Part shown: positions 50,699 to 61,093 of the stretch, in pieces | Layout of the letters: each line of letters begins with the position of its first letter | Numbering within the stretch: position 1 is the first letter of the stretch | Assembly (NCBI RefSeq): GCF_000835495.1 | Contig: NW_015622548.1 | Coordinates: 1,073,111-1,137,110, forward strand | Reading direction: 5' to 3' | DNA length: 64,000 nucleotides | Source of the DNA: Cladophialophora immunda | Taxonomy: Eukaryota > Ascomycota > Eurotiomycetes > Chaetothyriales > Herpotrichiellaceae | The notes under the pieces: generated by a model | What the model saw: the letters and a program-made list of their open reading frames with translations, nothing else | Database searches by the model: none | Told to the model about the DNA's origin: nothing | Translations under genes and position numbers: made by a program

Positions 50699-53585
50699 TT
50701 ACAATTTTGAGCCTCCCTGCAACAATTCCACCGCTGCGTTGCTGATGCAAGATTTCCCCGTCTCCTTCACTTTCGCTTGGTATACGATTTTTCCTCCCTC
50801 CTTCCACATTTCCGTCACAATTGTCTGCCCTGGCAGCACAGTCCCGCTGAATCTCACCTTGATGTTCTTGAAGGGTCCGTAGGTCTGGAACACGTGTTTC
50901 CCAGTGATTCCAAAGGTGGCTAGGCCGTGAAGAATGGGGACTTTGAAGCCACCTGCCGCGGAGAATTTCGGGTCAATATGGAGCGGGTTGCGATCGCCCA
51001 ACAGTCGATAAAGGGCCGCAAGGTCGTCCGACGTCTTTTCCTCGACGACTTTGTCCGGCGCACGAGACGGGGCGGGATTCATGGCTGTGGCGGGGCCGCG
51101 ATCAGCCGGTTTGCGCTGACCACCGAAGTTTCCAGATCCCCGGATGAACGATACACTTTCGTTGTAGAAGACGGGTCGGCCGGCGCTGTCAACCGTCGTG
51201 GCTCCCCGTCTCACAAGGGCAGCGTTTCCTTTGTCGACAACTTCGACCAAGCTTGTTTCGGTCTTCAGCGTGCCTGAGGTCGGAATGGGGAATTGTTTGA
51301 TTTCCAAGTATTGCTCTCCATGAAGGAGCATGCGTTGGTCGTAGTTGGGGACGATGTCCTTGACACTCCAGGGGGTGGTCGCGGAATATGTGGGCACAAT
51401 GCCGAATGTAGGAAGGACCTGGAAGTTCGGAGAGCCCTCATAGACCAGGTCGAGGTCGGTGCGGTGTGCGCCCATGGAAAGGTTGTACAGGATGACTTCG
51501 CGGTCATCATAGGTATAGGTCGATGGAACCGGCTTCAGTGATATGGCCTCTGCAATTTTGGAGATGTATTTGCGGTTGGCGCGGTTTTCTTGAGACAATG
51601 CTGCAGCCTAGGATATCATTAGCATCCAACATCAACCTCATTTCGACACATTCTCTGCCTTACAATCTTGGGGTTCTTCAGCACATTGCCCATGGTGTAT
51701 TTGCTTCCGTCCTGTGGAGTATCCGGGTTATCTGCTTTTCCATTGTCGAAGTTGCAGATCTCCGAGAATGCCTAGAAATCTGGTCAGTGGTCGTCACTTC
51801 GAGTCTCGCCATCCTTGATAACTTACTTCCGCAACCTGTTCCACGCTCGGCACACCCTTTTCATGGTCAAAATCAACACCTCTAGCTCTCTGCCAGCGAG
51901 TGGCTCCGATCCACCCACTACCAGATTCAAAGATCTGCCCTGTGGCTGGAGGCTTCTCACTGCACAAGGCAGCAACGACGGGCGCGACGTATTCAGGTTT
52001 GATGGCCTCGACATCCTTCTCAGGCCAAACTGTTCGAGTCATGTTTGTGCCAGCTGTCGGAGCTAGTGAATTGACCACAACATTATACTTGGCTCCTTCT
52101 CGGGCTATGGTCTTCGTGAAACCAACAATGCCGCATTTCTATGCAAGAGGTCATTAGTCAAGCTCTCGTGACAAGGTGGGAGGGACTTACCGCAGCTGCA
52201 TAATTGGCCTGTCCAAAGTTCCCATAGATGCCGCTCGTGCTGGTAATATTGACAATGCGTCCATATCTCTGCTTGAGCATGATTGGAAATGCTGCTCTGG
52301 TAATGAGGTATGTTCCCCTCAAGTGGATATTCATGACCGAATACCACTGTTCGTCTGTCATATTAACGAAGGCCTTGTCTCCCAAGATTCCCGCATTGTT
52401 GACCACGACATCAATCCGTCCATAGGTATCCACAACCTTCCGGACAATGGTGCCTCCATCCTCGACGGACAAGTTTATGGCAATTGCTTCTCCTCCACGA
52501 GCCTTGATTTCATCGGCGACCTTCTCGGCGTTCTTGACATCGTTGACTGCGACCTTTGCGCCCAGTTGCGCAAAATGAAGGCTGTATGCTCGCCCCAGTC
52601 CGGCTCCAGCGCCAGTCACCAAGACCACTCTGCCTTGAAAGCTCACCCGACCGCCGGCTGTCGCGCTGGTCTTCGGCAAGCTTTTGGCCTCTTCAAGAAA
52701 TTGCAAAATCCTTGCAGGGTCTTTTGGGTGCTCTGCGCCGGAAAAATCCACAACCTTCTCCCAGTTTTCAAGCACTATCTCAGCGGTCAGATCTTCCGGG
52801 CGTGCGAGGAATCCTTTGCTGCGCTCCCACCGGATCTTGCTGTAGTGACCCGCAGCCGCCTCGAAGATACTTCCGTTCTCATGACACTTCTCATTGACGA
52901 GCACACCCACGAGCGGTACGACCCAATCGGGCTTCATCACTTCCATCATGTCTTGCGTCCAGACCGTCTGTGTTAGTCTGCTGGCTGCACCAGGAGCAAG
53001 TACATTGCAGGTGATATTGTATTTCGCGCCTTCCTTGGCCAGTGTCTCGCTGAAACCGACAAGCGCCATCTTTGCCGCCGCATAATTGCTCTGTCCAAAG
53101 TTTCCGAACAGACCAGAAGACGATGATGTATTGATGATTCGGCCATACTTCTGCTTCCGCATATAGGGCCACGCCGCCCGAGCTGTCTTGAAAGCGCCAT
53201 GGACATGGACATCCATAATGCTATCCCAGTCTTCAGTCTTCATGTTTCTAAGGGTGATGTCGCGCAGGATACCAGCGTTGTTGATAAGAATGTCAACTCT
53301 TCCGAAAGCATCGATTGCCGTCTTGACGATCTTGTCGCCGTTCTGTACGGCGTCATAGTTGGCCACAGCAATACCACCGGCATCCCTAATCTCCTTGACC
53401 ACGACATCTGCCACTCTGGAGTCGCCTCTGCCACCGGCGTCCTTCCCGTTGAAAGTACCACCTAGATCGTTGACCACAACCTTTGCTCCGCGTGAGGCGA
53501 GAAATTTGGCATATTGCTTTCCCAGTCCATTGCCAGCCCCAGTGATGATAGCGACTTGGTTATCGTACCGCAGTTGTGAAGCCAT
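50699..53585 (-). CDS. fox2: Peroxisomal multifunctional beta-oxidation enzyme (Fox2/FoxA)
   Basis: Carries out the second and third steps of peroxisomal fatty-acid beta-oxidation: 2-enoyl-CoA hydratase 2 and (3R)-hydroxyacyl-CoA dehydrogenase. Exons are 53585-52191, 52138-51827, 51771-51664 and 51607-50699; total 907 aa, the usual fungal length. Two tandem SDR domains are seen. The first has [20 protein letters not shown] and [21 protein letters not shown]. The second has [20 protein letters not shown] and [14 protein letters not shown], with the catalytic Lys of its YxxxK supplied across the first intron (AAA/KCGIVG). A C-terminal MaoC-like hydratase 2 domain has [15 protein letters not shown] and [14 protein letters not shown]. 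It ends in SKL, a canonical peroxisomal PTS1 signal. Confidence 0.97.
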
Positions 53586-54596
53586 GATTGTTAGTATCCC
53601 ATGCCTGTAGCTGGAACCAGCGTCAAGGACGGTGAAGCAGTACCCTTAATGAACAGGAGTCGGCAATAAAAATCCACGAACCGAGGCACACCGCGGAGAG
53701 TCGAAGGGCCTTAACCCCGCAAAACTGACAGGCCGGCCATTTCCCCACAGTGTCAGCCTTGCTTTTCATTTGGGCCTCGGAGGAGATTCTCTTGCCAGGG
53801 TGTTAAAGGTTGCTCTCGAGACGTGTGGAAGGGCTTGTGAGACTCGCAAGATCTGCGACCCCGAGGCTGCGCTTGTTTGTTGCTTGATGGCGATGTGGTC
53901 AATCGACAGGCCTTAGCAATACTTGTGTTCTTTGCAAAAAATGAGGCTGGTGAAAACCGATGATTGCAAGACTCGGTCGTCGAATGTGGACTGCTGTAAC
54001 CCGAGGTACAACGAGCTACCCGTGATCGTGGGGTCTGACAATGCCATTTTCGTCAAAGCGACCAATTGTGAGGGCGTCCTGCTTGCGATGCGGGTTATCG
54101 TAGGCAAATCATCTGTGTCAGACACACAGTTTCTTCGGTCGACATGATCACTCGTATCAAGTCCCGACTGCCAGCACTCCATTCTTCTCGTCAAGCAGAA
54201 TCGCAACGTTCAGCAGCCTCGATGCAACTACATCTCTCTCGTCAGCGCTTTAGATTCCGAGTCACTTTTCCAATATGTCAGTGGTGCCAAGAAGATTGGT
54301 CGTGAGCCAGTGGTATGCTTGCGCCTTGATGTCGTCATTATTTCGACATCGAAGACATGACAGAGTCAGTGACATGCACCCAAACGCTGTAGTAAGAGAT
54401 TGCAGAGTGTGACGACGGGTCTGACCCTTGAGGGTAGGAATCATTTACGAAGCTTTCTTATGTGAGGTAAGTGCAGGACCTTCCTGCGGAAATGATCAGT
54501 ATATCCTCTGTTTCACCCGCTCAAGGACTCCCGCTTTCACGTAACTATATTATCGAAAAAGATTCCTCTACTCACCTGTTGCCTATTGAATCAAAC
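53586..54596. other. Divergent intergenic region between fox2 and a small gene
   Basis: About 1 kb with the fox2 promoter (see the motif cluster at 53681-54006) and the leader of the small gene at 54597. Confidence 0.5.
53681..54006. promoter_or_regulatory. Cluster of four CCTCGG/CCGAGG motifs upstream of fox2 (FarA/FarB-type sites)
   Basis: Hexamers lie at 53681-53686, 53775-53780 (CCTCGG on plus strand), 53861-53866 and 54001-54006, 96 to 421 bp upstream of the fox2 start codon. CCTCGG is the known core bound by the fatty-acid regulators FarA/FarB in Aspergillus. The density is far above chance for a six-base motif. Binding here is an inference. Confidence 0.65.
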
Positions 54597-54995
54597 ATGC
54601 ATCGTCTCCTGCTGGCCTTGCCTAAATACCGTCAACTCCCGCCCGTCCACTTGCGTCGACACACCTGTTTCCTGTCAACATGTGGTCCCCTCCACAATTC
54701 TAACCAACATTCTCAGCCCTCTTCTAGCGACAGCAAAACCAGCAATGCGGCTCAAGATAGCCTCCCAGGCTGGGGTGGTCGGCATGCTCGGGACCACGCG
54801 GTCAAACGTCCTCCTCATGATGTTCAAGCAGAGACTTCCCAACAAGGAATGAGGGATCACGAGGAATTGAAGGAAGGGAGCGATGCTATTTCACGCAGAG
54901 ATGAGAGAGCAAGTAATAAAAAGGCAAAGGAAGAGCATCCGGAAGCACCAGAGCCAGTCATTGGGATGAATGATGAGAGAGGATCAGTAAGTTGA
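54597..54995 (+). CDS. Small hypothetical protein, possible mitochondrial presequence (3' end uncertain)
   Basis: Not firmly recognised. From the ATG of MHRLLLALPKYRQL it has 132 aa before a TGA; an alternative in-frame ATG lies at 54492. The first ~30 residues are Arg/Leu-rich with no acidic residues, like a mitochondrial targeting peptide. The rest is hydrophilic and charged, ending HPEAPEPVIGMNDERGS. The stop lies inside GTAAGTTGA, which is also a strong splice donor (after GGATCA, about 54986). A further exon, for example after the GCCGCAG acceptor near 55060, may therefore provide the true C-terminus. Confidence 0.45.
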   Translation: MHRLLLALPKYRQLPPVHLRRHTCFLSTCGPLHNSNQHSQPSSSDSKTSNAAQDSLPGWGGRHARDHAVKRPPHDVQAETSQQGMRDHEELKEGSDAISRRDERASNKKAKEEHPEAPEPVIGMNDERGSVS

Positions 54996-55279
54996 AAGAT
55001 TTCCCCTTCACAAGCGACCCCTGAGCATTCCTGCTATGATACCTGAGGATGAGCCGCAGGACGCGGTCCCACGATGGAATCAACTTGCTCACAACTTGGG
55101 CAGAAAACACACTAAATCCACGAAAAGCATACTGGTATGGCCATTGAGATTGTATCATCATTACGGCTGTCATCTGAACACCGACCACGTATTGGAACAA
55201 TGAGACTGCTTCATCTTGTTGAATTGCTCTCCGTGATTTCTAGCCTTTGAGACTTTGCCGCATAGTGAGGGTGCAAGCA

Positions 55280-56701
55280 CTACCTCCCGACATGGAAAGA
55301 CAATATATCATTCTTGCCAACCTCTACTATCGAATCTTCTGCGATCCTCCTCCCACCGTCCCCCTCCACAAATGCGATGGGGGCATCCCCCATGACTTTT
55401 CTTGCCACATCCGCAACTGTACTGCCTTTCTTCACCAGCACGCAGTCTCTAAAAACAGCCGTGGACCCAGCTGTTCCCGACCCGTATGTGTGGATATTCT
55501 TCACAGGGAAGACCGGTACAAGACCTAGCATTGCTGCTGCGCGAGTCAAAACTTGCACCACGCCGGTACTCCCAAAGCGATAGAGCACCATATCCTTGAG
55601 ATTTTCTATCCGTTGTTTTAGCTTGTCATCCATCTCCTTAAGCCCTCCACCGTTAGGATCACCCTGCTCAATCAGGTCTTCCCGGGTGTCGAGGAAGTCA
55701 GCTCCTTCTTTGTATTTGATGTAGCCTTGCTTCGCCAGCCGACGTAGGAACACCTCTGAGATGGCGGAACAGAGAACGATTCGGTCTGCCGGTTGTTGCT
55801 TCGCAATCTTAGCAATGTTGCGATCTGCATCAGGATGGTCGATCTTGTTCAAGGCAAGCACGGTAGGGAACTTCTCGTCGGTGAAGGCATTGACGACTTT
55901 GAGGATAGTCTCATCGCTCCATTCCTCGAGTGGTTGTTTCAACTGTAATTTGTCCAAACACCGGGCGACGACTGCGCTGGTGCTACCGTAGCCTGAGAAT
56001 TGTGCTTGGAGAGTTTCCACCGGCGAGGCCTTCACGGCGAGATGCCGTCTCTTGATGCTCCCCCATTTCTCCATCAAGTTCCCTTGGATCCAACGAACAA
56101 TCTCGCCACGCAGCCATTCGATGTCTACGCTTGGGTCGTAACCTCGGGTTGTTTTGCCATCGGCGTCCGTGGTTCCGCTGACATCAACCACATGTATAAG
56201 AGCGTCCGCATGGCGTAAGTCGTCCAGGAACTTATTACCGAGTCCTCTACCTTCGTGTGCACCAGGGACCAGTCCGGCAACGTCAAGCAGCTCTATCGGC
56301 ACCGATCTCTTGCCATCCACGCATGAACCGTAATTCGGCCTGCACCTTTCGGTAAGGCCATGTCGCTTGCAGGCACAATCGACTTGGAGGTATCCGACGG
56401 CTCTTTGAGGGTCGATCGTCGTGAAACTGATATTACACAGATTTAGTCCAAGCGCAGGTCATACCGAGGCGAGGGGTCTCTCTTACGGGAAGTTGCCTGC
56501 GCAGAGATCATCAGCCTGGTCCTCCTCCTCGGTCGGGAAGAATTATCGCGCACTGACCGACTTTCGAACTAGCATCTGTCAAGCTGTGAGGGGCTTGTAA
56601 GTCCAGGTTGAGATACCGGTAGACAAGACATACCTGTTTAAAGTCGTCGACTTGCCAGAGGATGGTTTTCCCACAAGCCCGATGAGTGGATCTCGGGGCA
56701 T
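55280..56701 (-). CDS. Obg-like GTPase (YGR210C / TRAFAC family), with micro-exons
   Basis: GTP-binding protein of the Obg/YchF superfamily close to yeast YGR210C; the exact role is unknown and ribosome-linked functions are usual for the superfamily. Exons are 56701-56634, 56583-56558 (26 nt), 56496-56487 (10 nt) and 56426-55280, giving 416 aa. Splicing reads [20 protein letters not shown] (P-loop), then [20 protein letters not shown] (switch I region), then a Cys-rich insert [19 protein letters not shown] typical of this branch. [18 protein letters not shown] is the G3 motif and NKID is G4. The protein ends in a TGS-like domain ([11 protein letters not shown] ... DILSFHVGR). All four junctions are GT-AG. 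Confidence 0.93.
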
Positions 56702-57205
56702 CGTAGGGACGCACTCTCAAGCGTGTTCTGGCAGGAGAAAGAAGGAAGAGGGCAATTTCCCCGGCCTGAGCGGCCGCCAAATTATCAGACTAGCAGTCCA
56801 GTTATTCGTGCGGGATGGTTGGAAAATCGTCTGAAGCCTCAAATGGCGCAGGCGAGAGACGCATGCGAAGCGGAAACCTAAATGACGTGCGATGCGGGTA
56901 TCGAATCAACTGCCGCGTTCAACCCACAAACCCTCAAAAGTCGTCAACGAGGTTCCTCTTTGCTTTCCTGAATGAGCTTAAACCTGTGCTTGCCGCGTGG
57001 CCTTTTATTGAAAGAAGCGATGTCTTATTGCAAACACGAACCCGGTTCTATGAACGGCAGGGAGACACCAAGCCGTGTCTTGATATATCACCCGGCGTGG
57101 GATTGACAATGCAGAATGGTTCTGTATCAGGTGTTCTACCATGTTTCATTTCTCGTCACGGCACTTATACATATCTGGTTCAATAATTTGATCAACACTC
57201 TCATC
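56702..57205. other. Divergent intergenic region, nothing recognised
   Basis: Promoters of the GTPase gene and the secreted-protein gene. A short plus-strand open frame at 56815-57186 is not supported. Confidence 0.5.
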
Positions 57206-58047
57206 ATGCTCGTGGTGACGTGTTTGTCAAATCCCAGGCAGCCCATTTTCCAGAGTATCTTGCGTCTGCACTCGGTGGTTCTGGTGTGCTTCGTGCTAGC
57301 CTTCTGCTTCGATACCGTTTCTGCTCAGCCACAGCAGACGGCGCTCAAAGGGGGATACCAAGTACTGAATGTCGGTGACCCTTTCTCGAACATTGAAGCG
57401 TGTTCAATGATGGTTGACCGTATTATATGCAGTTCGATGAGATTGACACACCTGACGGTTTTGGAAACATAACAAATCCATATAAAGGATTTGTCTTCAC
57501 CGACTTCTATGCCTTCAAACCATCACATTCGAGCTTTGACGGGATCATTTCCTCCTATGACTTGAACTGTGCTGTATCAAAGCCAAATGCACTGTACGGA
57601 GCTGCAAATGACGATTTATGGAATAGCAAACAAGACTATGAGGCAACACAACGCGAACGGCCCTCTATCTACCCTCACAATCCATCGGAGACCTTCACTG
57701 TCCATGCGCTGAAGATAAAGCCGCTTAACATGCCGGTCGGTTTTGTGACGATCAACCTCCGAGGTCTTCGTTCGCATAACCCAGGGGATATTATGTCCTG
57801 GAGTGTCGATTTCCCTGCTGGTTTTCATGATGTCCTTGATGTTCAAGTCGAAACTTTCACTGGGAAGACGTGGATGGGCTTGACTAGGCTCGAGATTTGG
57901 GCTGATTTCCACTTCGACAACATCAAAATGGAAGACTGGGAGTTCTGCCTCGACGATATCGAGCTTGAACTAGGGCTGGATGCTCAGACATCAGGGGACC
58001 TAGTCGGCCAAACAGTGTTTTCATCAGGAATGCAGCTTCAAGTCTAA
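57206..58047 (+). CDS. Predicted secreted protein of unknown function
   Basis: Two exons, 57206-57361 and 57433-58047, give 256 aa. The intron (GTACTG...ATGCAG) was chosen because it joins GGYQ to FDEIDTPDGFGNITNPYKGF in frame; another donor at 57369 (GTCGGT) is possible. The N-terminus holds a hydrophobic core (SVVLVCFVLAFCF) followed by DTVSAQP, a good signal-peptide cleavage context. The mature part has the FDEI...NPYKGFVFTDFYAF pattern seen in many fungal extracellular proteins. It continues with MPVGFVTINLRGLR and WADFHFDNIKMEDW, consistent with a beta-sandwich. No catalytic motif is recognised. Confidence 0.68.
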
Positions 58048-58645
58048 TTTAATGATCTTGGCGATATTCATGCCTTCACGTCTTTCCATGCGAAAACCAT
58101 GTCTCGCTTCAAGTGCCTCAATACCAAAGCATAGCATCCGTCGTGGGCACAGTACACCGCAAGGAAATGTCATACGGCAGAGTCGTGCTGGAGTTGGACC
58201 GTGATGCCTGCAGTTATGGCGAGTGTCATCTCCCCTGGTTCCTTTCTATCCGAACTCATGCACATCACCGACCTGATTGGGCCGGGGATGCTTTCCCTTC
58301 AGGCTTCTATCGACCCTAAACTTCTCTGGGCTATGACGTATACTGTGTGTGAGGCCTCAAGTTTTACGGGTCGATCTCGCGCGAAGTTTCGAGAGCACTG
58401 GCAGAATGAGAAACTGGCAAGCAGATCACCGTGCCATCATTGGCTTTCTATGAGTGACGTCTTCGCGGCCACAATGCTGCAGGGCTCAAATAAAGACGCA
58501 GGCAGTTTCCAGAGCTTTACTTGGTTTCTACACATCAATGAAACTTCCTTGAATCATCAAGCCCGATTCAAACCACCTGGACTTGCATCATTCCAGACAA
58601 AGATCACCACTTGGCACAGCTTCAAGACCCGGGAACACGAAGACA
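58048..58645. other. Intergenic region, nothing recognised
   Basis: Open frames at 58113-58677 on the plus strand overlap the following gene and show no domain or start context that I trust. Confidence 0.45.
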
Positions 58646-59093
58646 ATGTCCGACAAAACATTCCACGTCACCGGTGAGGACGTTCGCAAGATGGAGTCGA
58701 AGGAGTCGAAATTCCATAGTGGCCAGACACCGAGGGACTCGGACACATCTGCAATGAAGGTAAGAAACCTCAGTCTATCATCTTCAATTTTCCCAGCCAC
58801 ATTTGTGTCAATTTGCTAACTCCCAATAGCAACTCTTCTCAGAACAGGAATCCAAGCAAGACCAGATCGATCGGGTCAAGGCGAATCTACCACTCCCAGA
58901 TCAGCCCGTGGGCGGAGCGAGCGCAGATCTCCAATCCGCAGACCAGCGCACGGTGAACGTCGGCAGTGGAGGTGTGAACGTAAAATTGGGCACGGGCTCG
59001 GCTTCTGGGTTGAGAGAACCGGCAACAGCCGAAAGCAGCGTGAGAACAGATGGGGGGGAATTCAACAAGGCGACCGAGCCGCCTCGTCCATAA
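58646..59093 (+). CDS. Small hydrophilic protein (125 aa)
   Basis: Function unknown. Exons 58646-58759 and 58830-59093 join MSDKTFHVTGEDVRKMESKE... at AMK/QLFSEQESKQDQ across a 70-nt intron (GTAAGA...CAATAG). The protein has almost no hydrophobic stretches, is rich in Ser, Gly, Gln and charged residues, and is probably disordered. The exon boundary and even codon use support a real gene. The pattern resembles small stress-type hydrophilic proteins of filamentous fungi, but I cannot assign a family. Confidence 0.7.
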
Positions 59094-59600
59094 GGCCACA
59101 AAGCGTGCGAGCCTCCATAAGTGACAGAGACCCCAGATGGTAGGTGGTAGGTGGTAGGTGGTACTGTAGGTGGAGAAGGATCATGACCTAGTCATCGAAA
59201 AAATGGCATGGGACAGCATTGGGAATCATACAGAGGAAGGGAACTTCTCTCAGCGGAGTCTGTATCTTGAAGCGCGTAGCTCGAAAGATCTCAACATTGT
59301 ACATGGCTCAAAGAGCTCCACGTTTAGCTGTACTTCTGTTCAGTTGAATCACCTTTGTTCCCATGAAGATGTGTTCGGCCCATCCATGGGCGTAATCATC
59401 CAACTTCGATCGCCCTTGCATCAAATCCAGCACTCCACGCACATTGTGACTGTGAACACGTTGCCCTCGCTGATATCTGTGCCAGAGGGTAGCCAGAACG
59501 AGGCAAAGACAAGCCTCATGCTCCCGGGCGTCGTCTTGTCACCATGAGAGTGTACGCGTGCAGCGGTTCGCTTCCTTCATTCTATCGTAATGTGGTGCAC
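59094..59600. other. Convergent intergenic region with a heptanucleotide repeat
   Basis: A short (GGTAGGT) tandem repeat lies at about 59139-59162, just after the small-protein gene. An open frame at 59170-59547 lacks support. Confidence 0.5.
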
Positions 59601-60378
59601 TCAGTGTTTCGGGATCAAGCCTCTGAGACTCAAATCATATACCACATCTTCCACCTTCTTAACACTGTATTTGAGCCCATCGACTCTCCGCCGGAGTGTG
59701 TCATTCTTGAGATTTAGTAGCTGAAACCCTGCGTGGACATCTTTGGTAAATTTAGAAATCTGTAACGGGCGAGCGTAGTCGGCGAGAGTCACCGCATTGG
59801 GTGCAAGACGGGCAAGCTCCTCGATCATGTAGGTCAGGGCGAGCAGGTAGTCTTCGATCGTAATATGGAAGGTATCTTCGTCTTTCACGTTTACCGGGAC
59901 TGCAATAGTGATCAGCGACTTCGATGAAAGCGACAATGGGTTCAGATGTACCTTCGAGTATCTGTCCGACTTCTTCCAGAGTCACCAGATTTCCGCTCTT
60001 GAGCCACTCACACATTTGTATGTTGCTGACCACATTCTGAATCTCCCGCTGCCAGATTGAGTTCCATTTGTAGAAGGGATATTTTGAAGCAGCCTGCGCC
60101 AGATCTTTCACCGTGACCACCTGTTCTTTCAGAGACTCGGAGCATGGTGCGAGGACGGATTCTTCCAGGTTTGCAGAAGGCGTGTTGTGGATGCGAGAGA
60201 GGATTGACTGCGTCACTCTACCTTGCTTCGAGAGGGTTTCGACAATGTTTTTGAGCGAATCGCGAATCGCGGTATCTTTGTCTATTTTCGCTTGAAGGGA
60301 GCTGAAGATCGTAGGGTCGACGTTGGGTCGAGAAGTCAGAGCTGCGCTGTTAGTCATGGCCGCGTCGACAGACATCAT
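59601..60378 (-). CDS. Translin (TSN family)
   Basis: Single-stranded nucleic-acid-binding protein that forms octameric rings, in animals with TRAX as the C3PO RNase. Exons 60378-59952 and 59899-59601 give 241 aa, near the usual ~230. The intron is GTACAT...TTGCAG, joining GQILE to VPVNVKDEDTFHITIEDYL. Family features: an all-helical protein with YPFYKWNSIWQREIQNVVS, then EDYLLALTYMIEELARLAPNAV near the middle, given here in part, and KDVHAGFQLLNLKNDTLRRR. It ends VEDVVYDLSLRGLI. Start is the tandem ATG ATG at 60378. Confidence 0.93.
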
Positions 60379-60797
60379 TCTTTGCGAGAGTGCTGACTTG
60401 CTTCACACCTGGGACGCGCTTTGGGAGTTGGGTGTGATTGACCTTGAAGAGAAGATGGAGCGCAGCCACAGCGACAAATCTACCTGGAAAACCAACGACT
60501 GCTGCCCCAGGACGGGTTTTGCTGGCTGCTTCAGACACGGAGATCAAACCTGGGGCTAGGTAGTAGCAGAGAGTCTTTACAGTCCTTCCCTCATGGTACG
60601 GGCACTCAGTGTAGAATAGATTGCTCGGGCAGGAATCGGACGCGTGTAGTGTCAGGCCAAAATTCTGCAGGCAGTTTGCGCGTTGCTCTCGGAGCTGTCA
60701 ACTACGGCACAAGGTTCTTGTTCTTCAACTTCTAGAATCCGGGCTCTTCTGGGCTCTTCTCCAAAGTCTTGCACAAGGCAAAGGACAGTGATGAAAA
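60379..60797. other. Short intergenic region between translin and U2 snRNA genes
   Basis: Translin promoter and the 3' flank of the U2 snRNA gene, both on the minus strand. No further gene seen. Confidence 0.5.
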
Positions 60798-60926
60798 GGG
60801 TGTTGTTTGCGTCACAAGGCGGCAGTGTAAGGCCTCGGACACGGTGCAAGAGTCCTCTGTGCAAGCACAGGGAGACCCAAGCGAGGTGCAAAAATAAATT
60901 TAATCAATGTTTGTCACCGTAGTGAC

Positions 60927-60978
60927 CTGGCAACGGTCAGCAGGGGGGAGGATATTCGGATAGATCAGATTCGCTCAC
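60927..60978 (-). other. Intron 2 of the U2 snRNA gene (52 nt)
   Basis: Begins GTGAGCG and ends GTTGCCAG, with a TGCTGAC branch motif close to the acceptor. It lies between stems IIa and IIb. The exon between introns 1 and 2 is only TCTGAAAT (60986-60979). Confidence 0.82.
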
Positions 60979-60986
60979 ATTTCAGA

Positions 60987-61041
60987 CTTCCAAGGTGTCA
61001 GCACAAGTCAAAATGGGATGCAGTTGGGGGGGAGCACTCAC
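60987..61041 (-). other. Intron 1 of the U2 snRNA gene (55 nt)
   Basis: Begins GTGAGTGC and ends TTGGAAG, with a perfect TGCTGAC branch motif 12 nt before the AG. It interrupts the loop of stem IIa right after TTTAATC. None of it aligns with U2. These are the same signals as in the protein-gene introns of this window. Confidence 0.82.
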
Positions 61042-61093
61042 GATTAAACTGAAAAGAACAGATACTACACTTGATCTAAGCCAGTTGGCAAAG

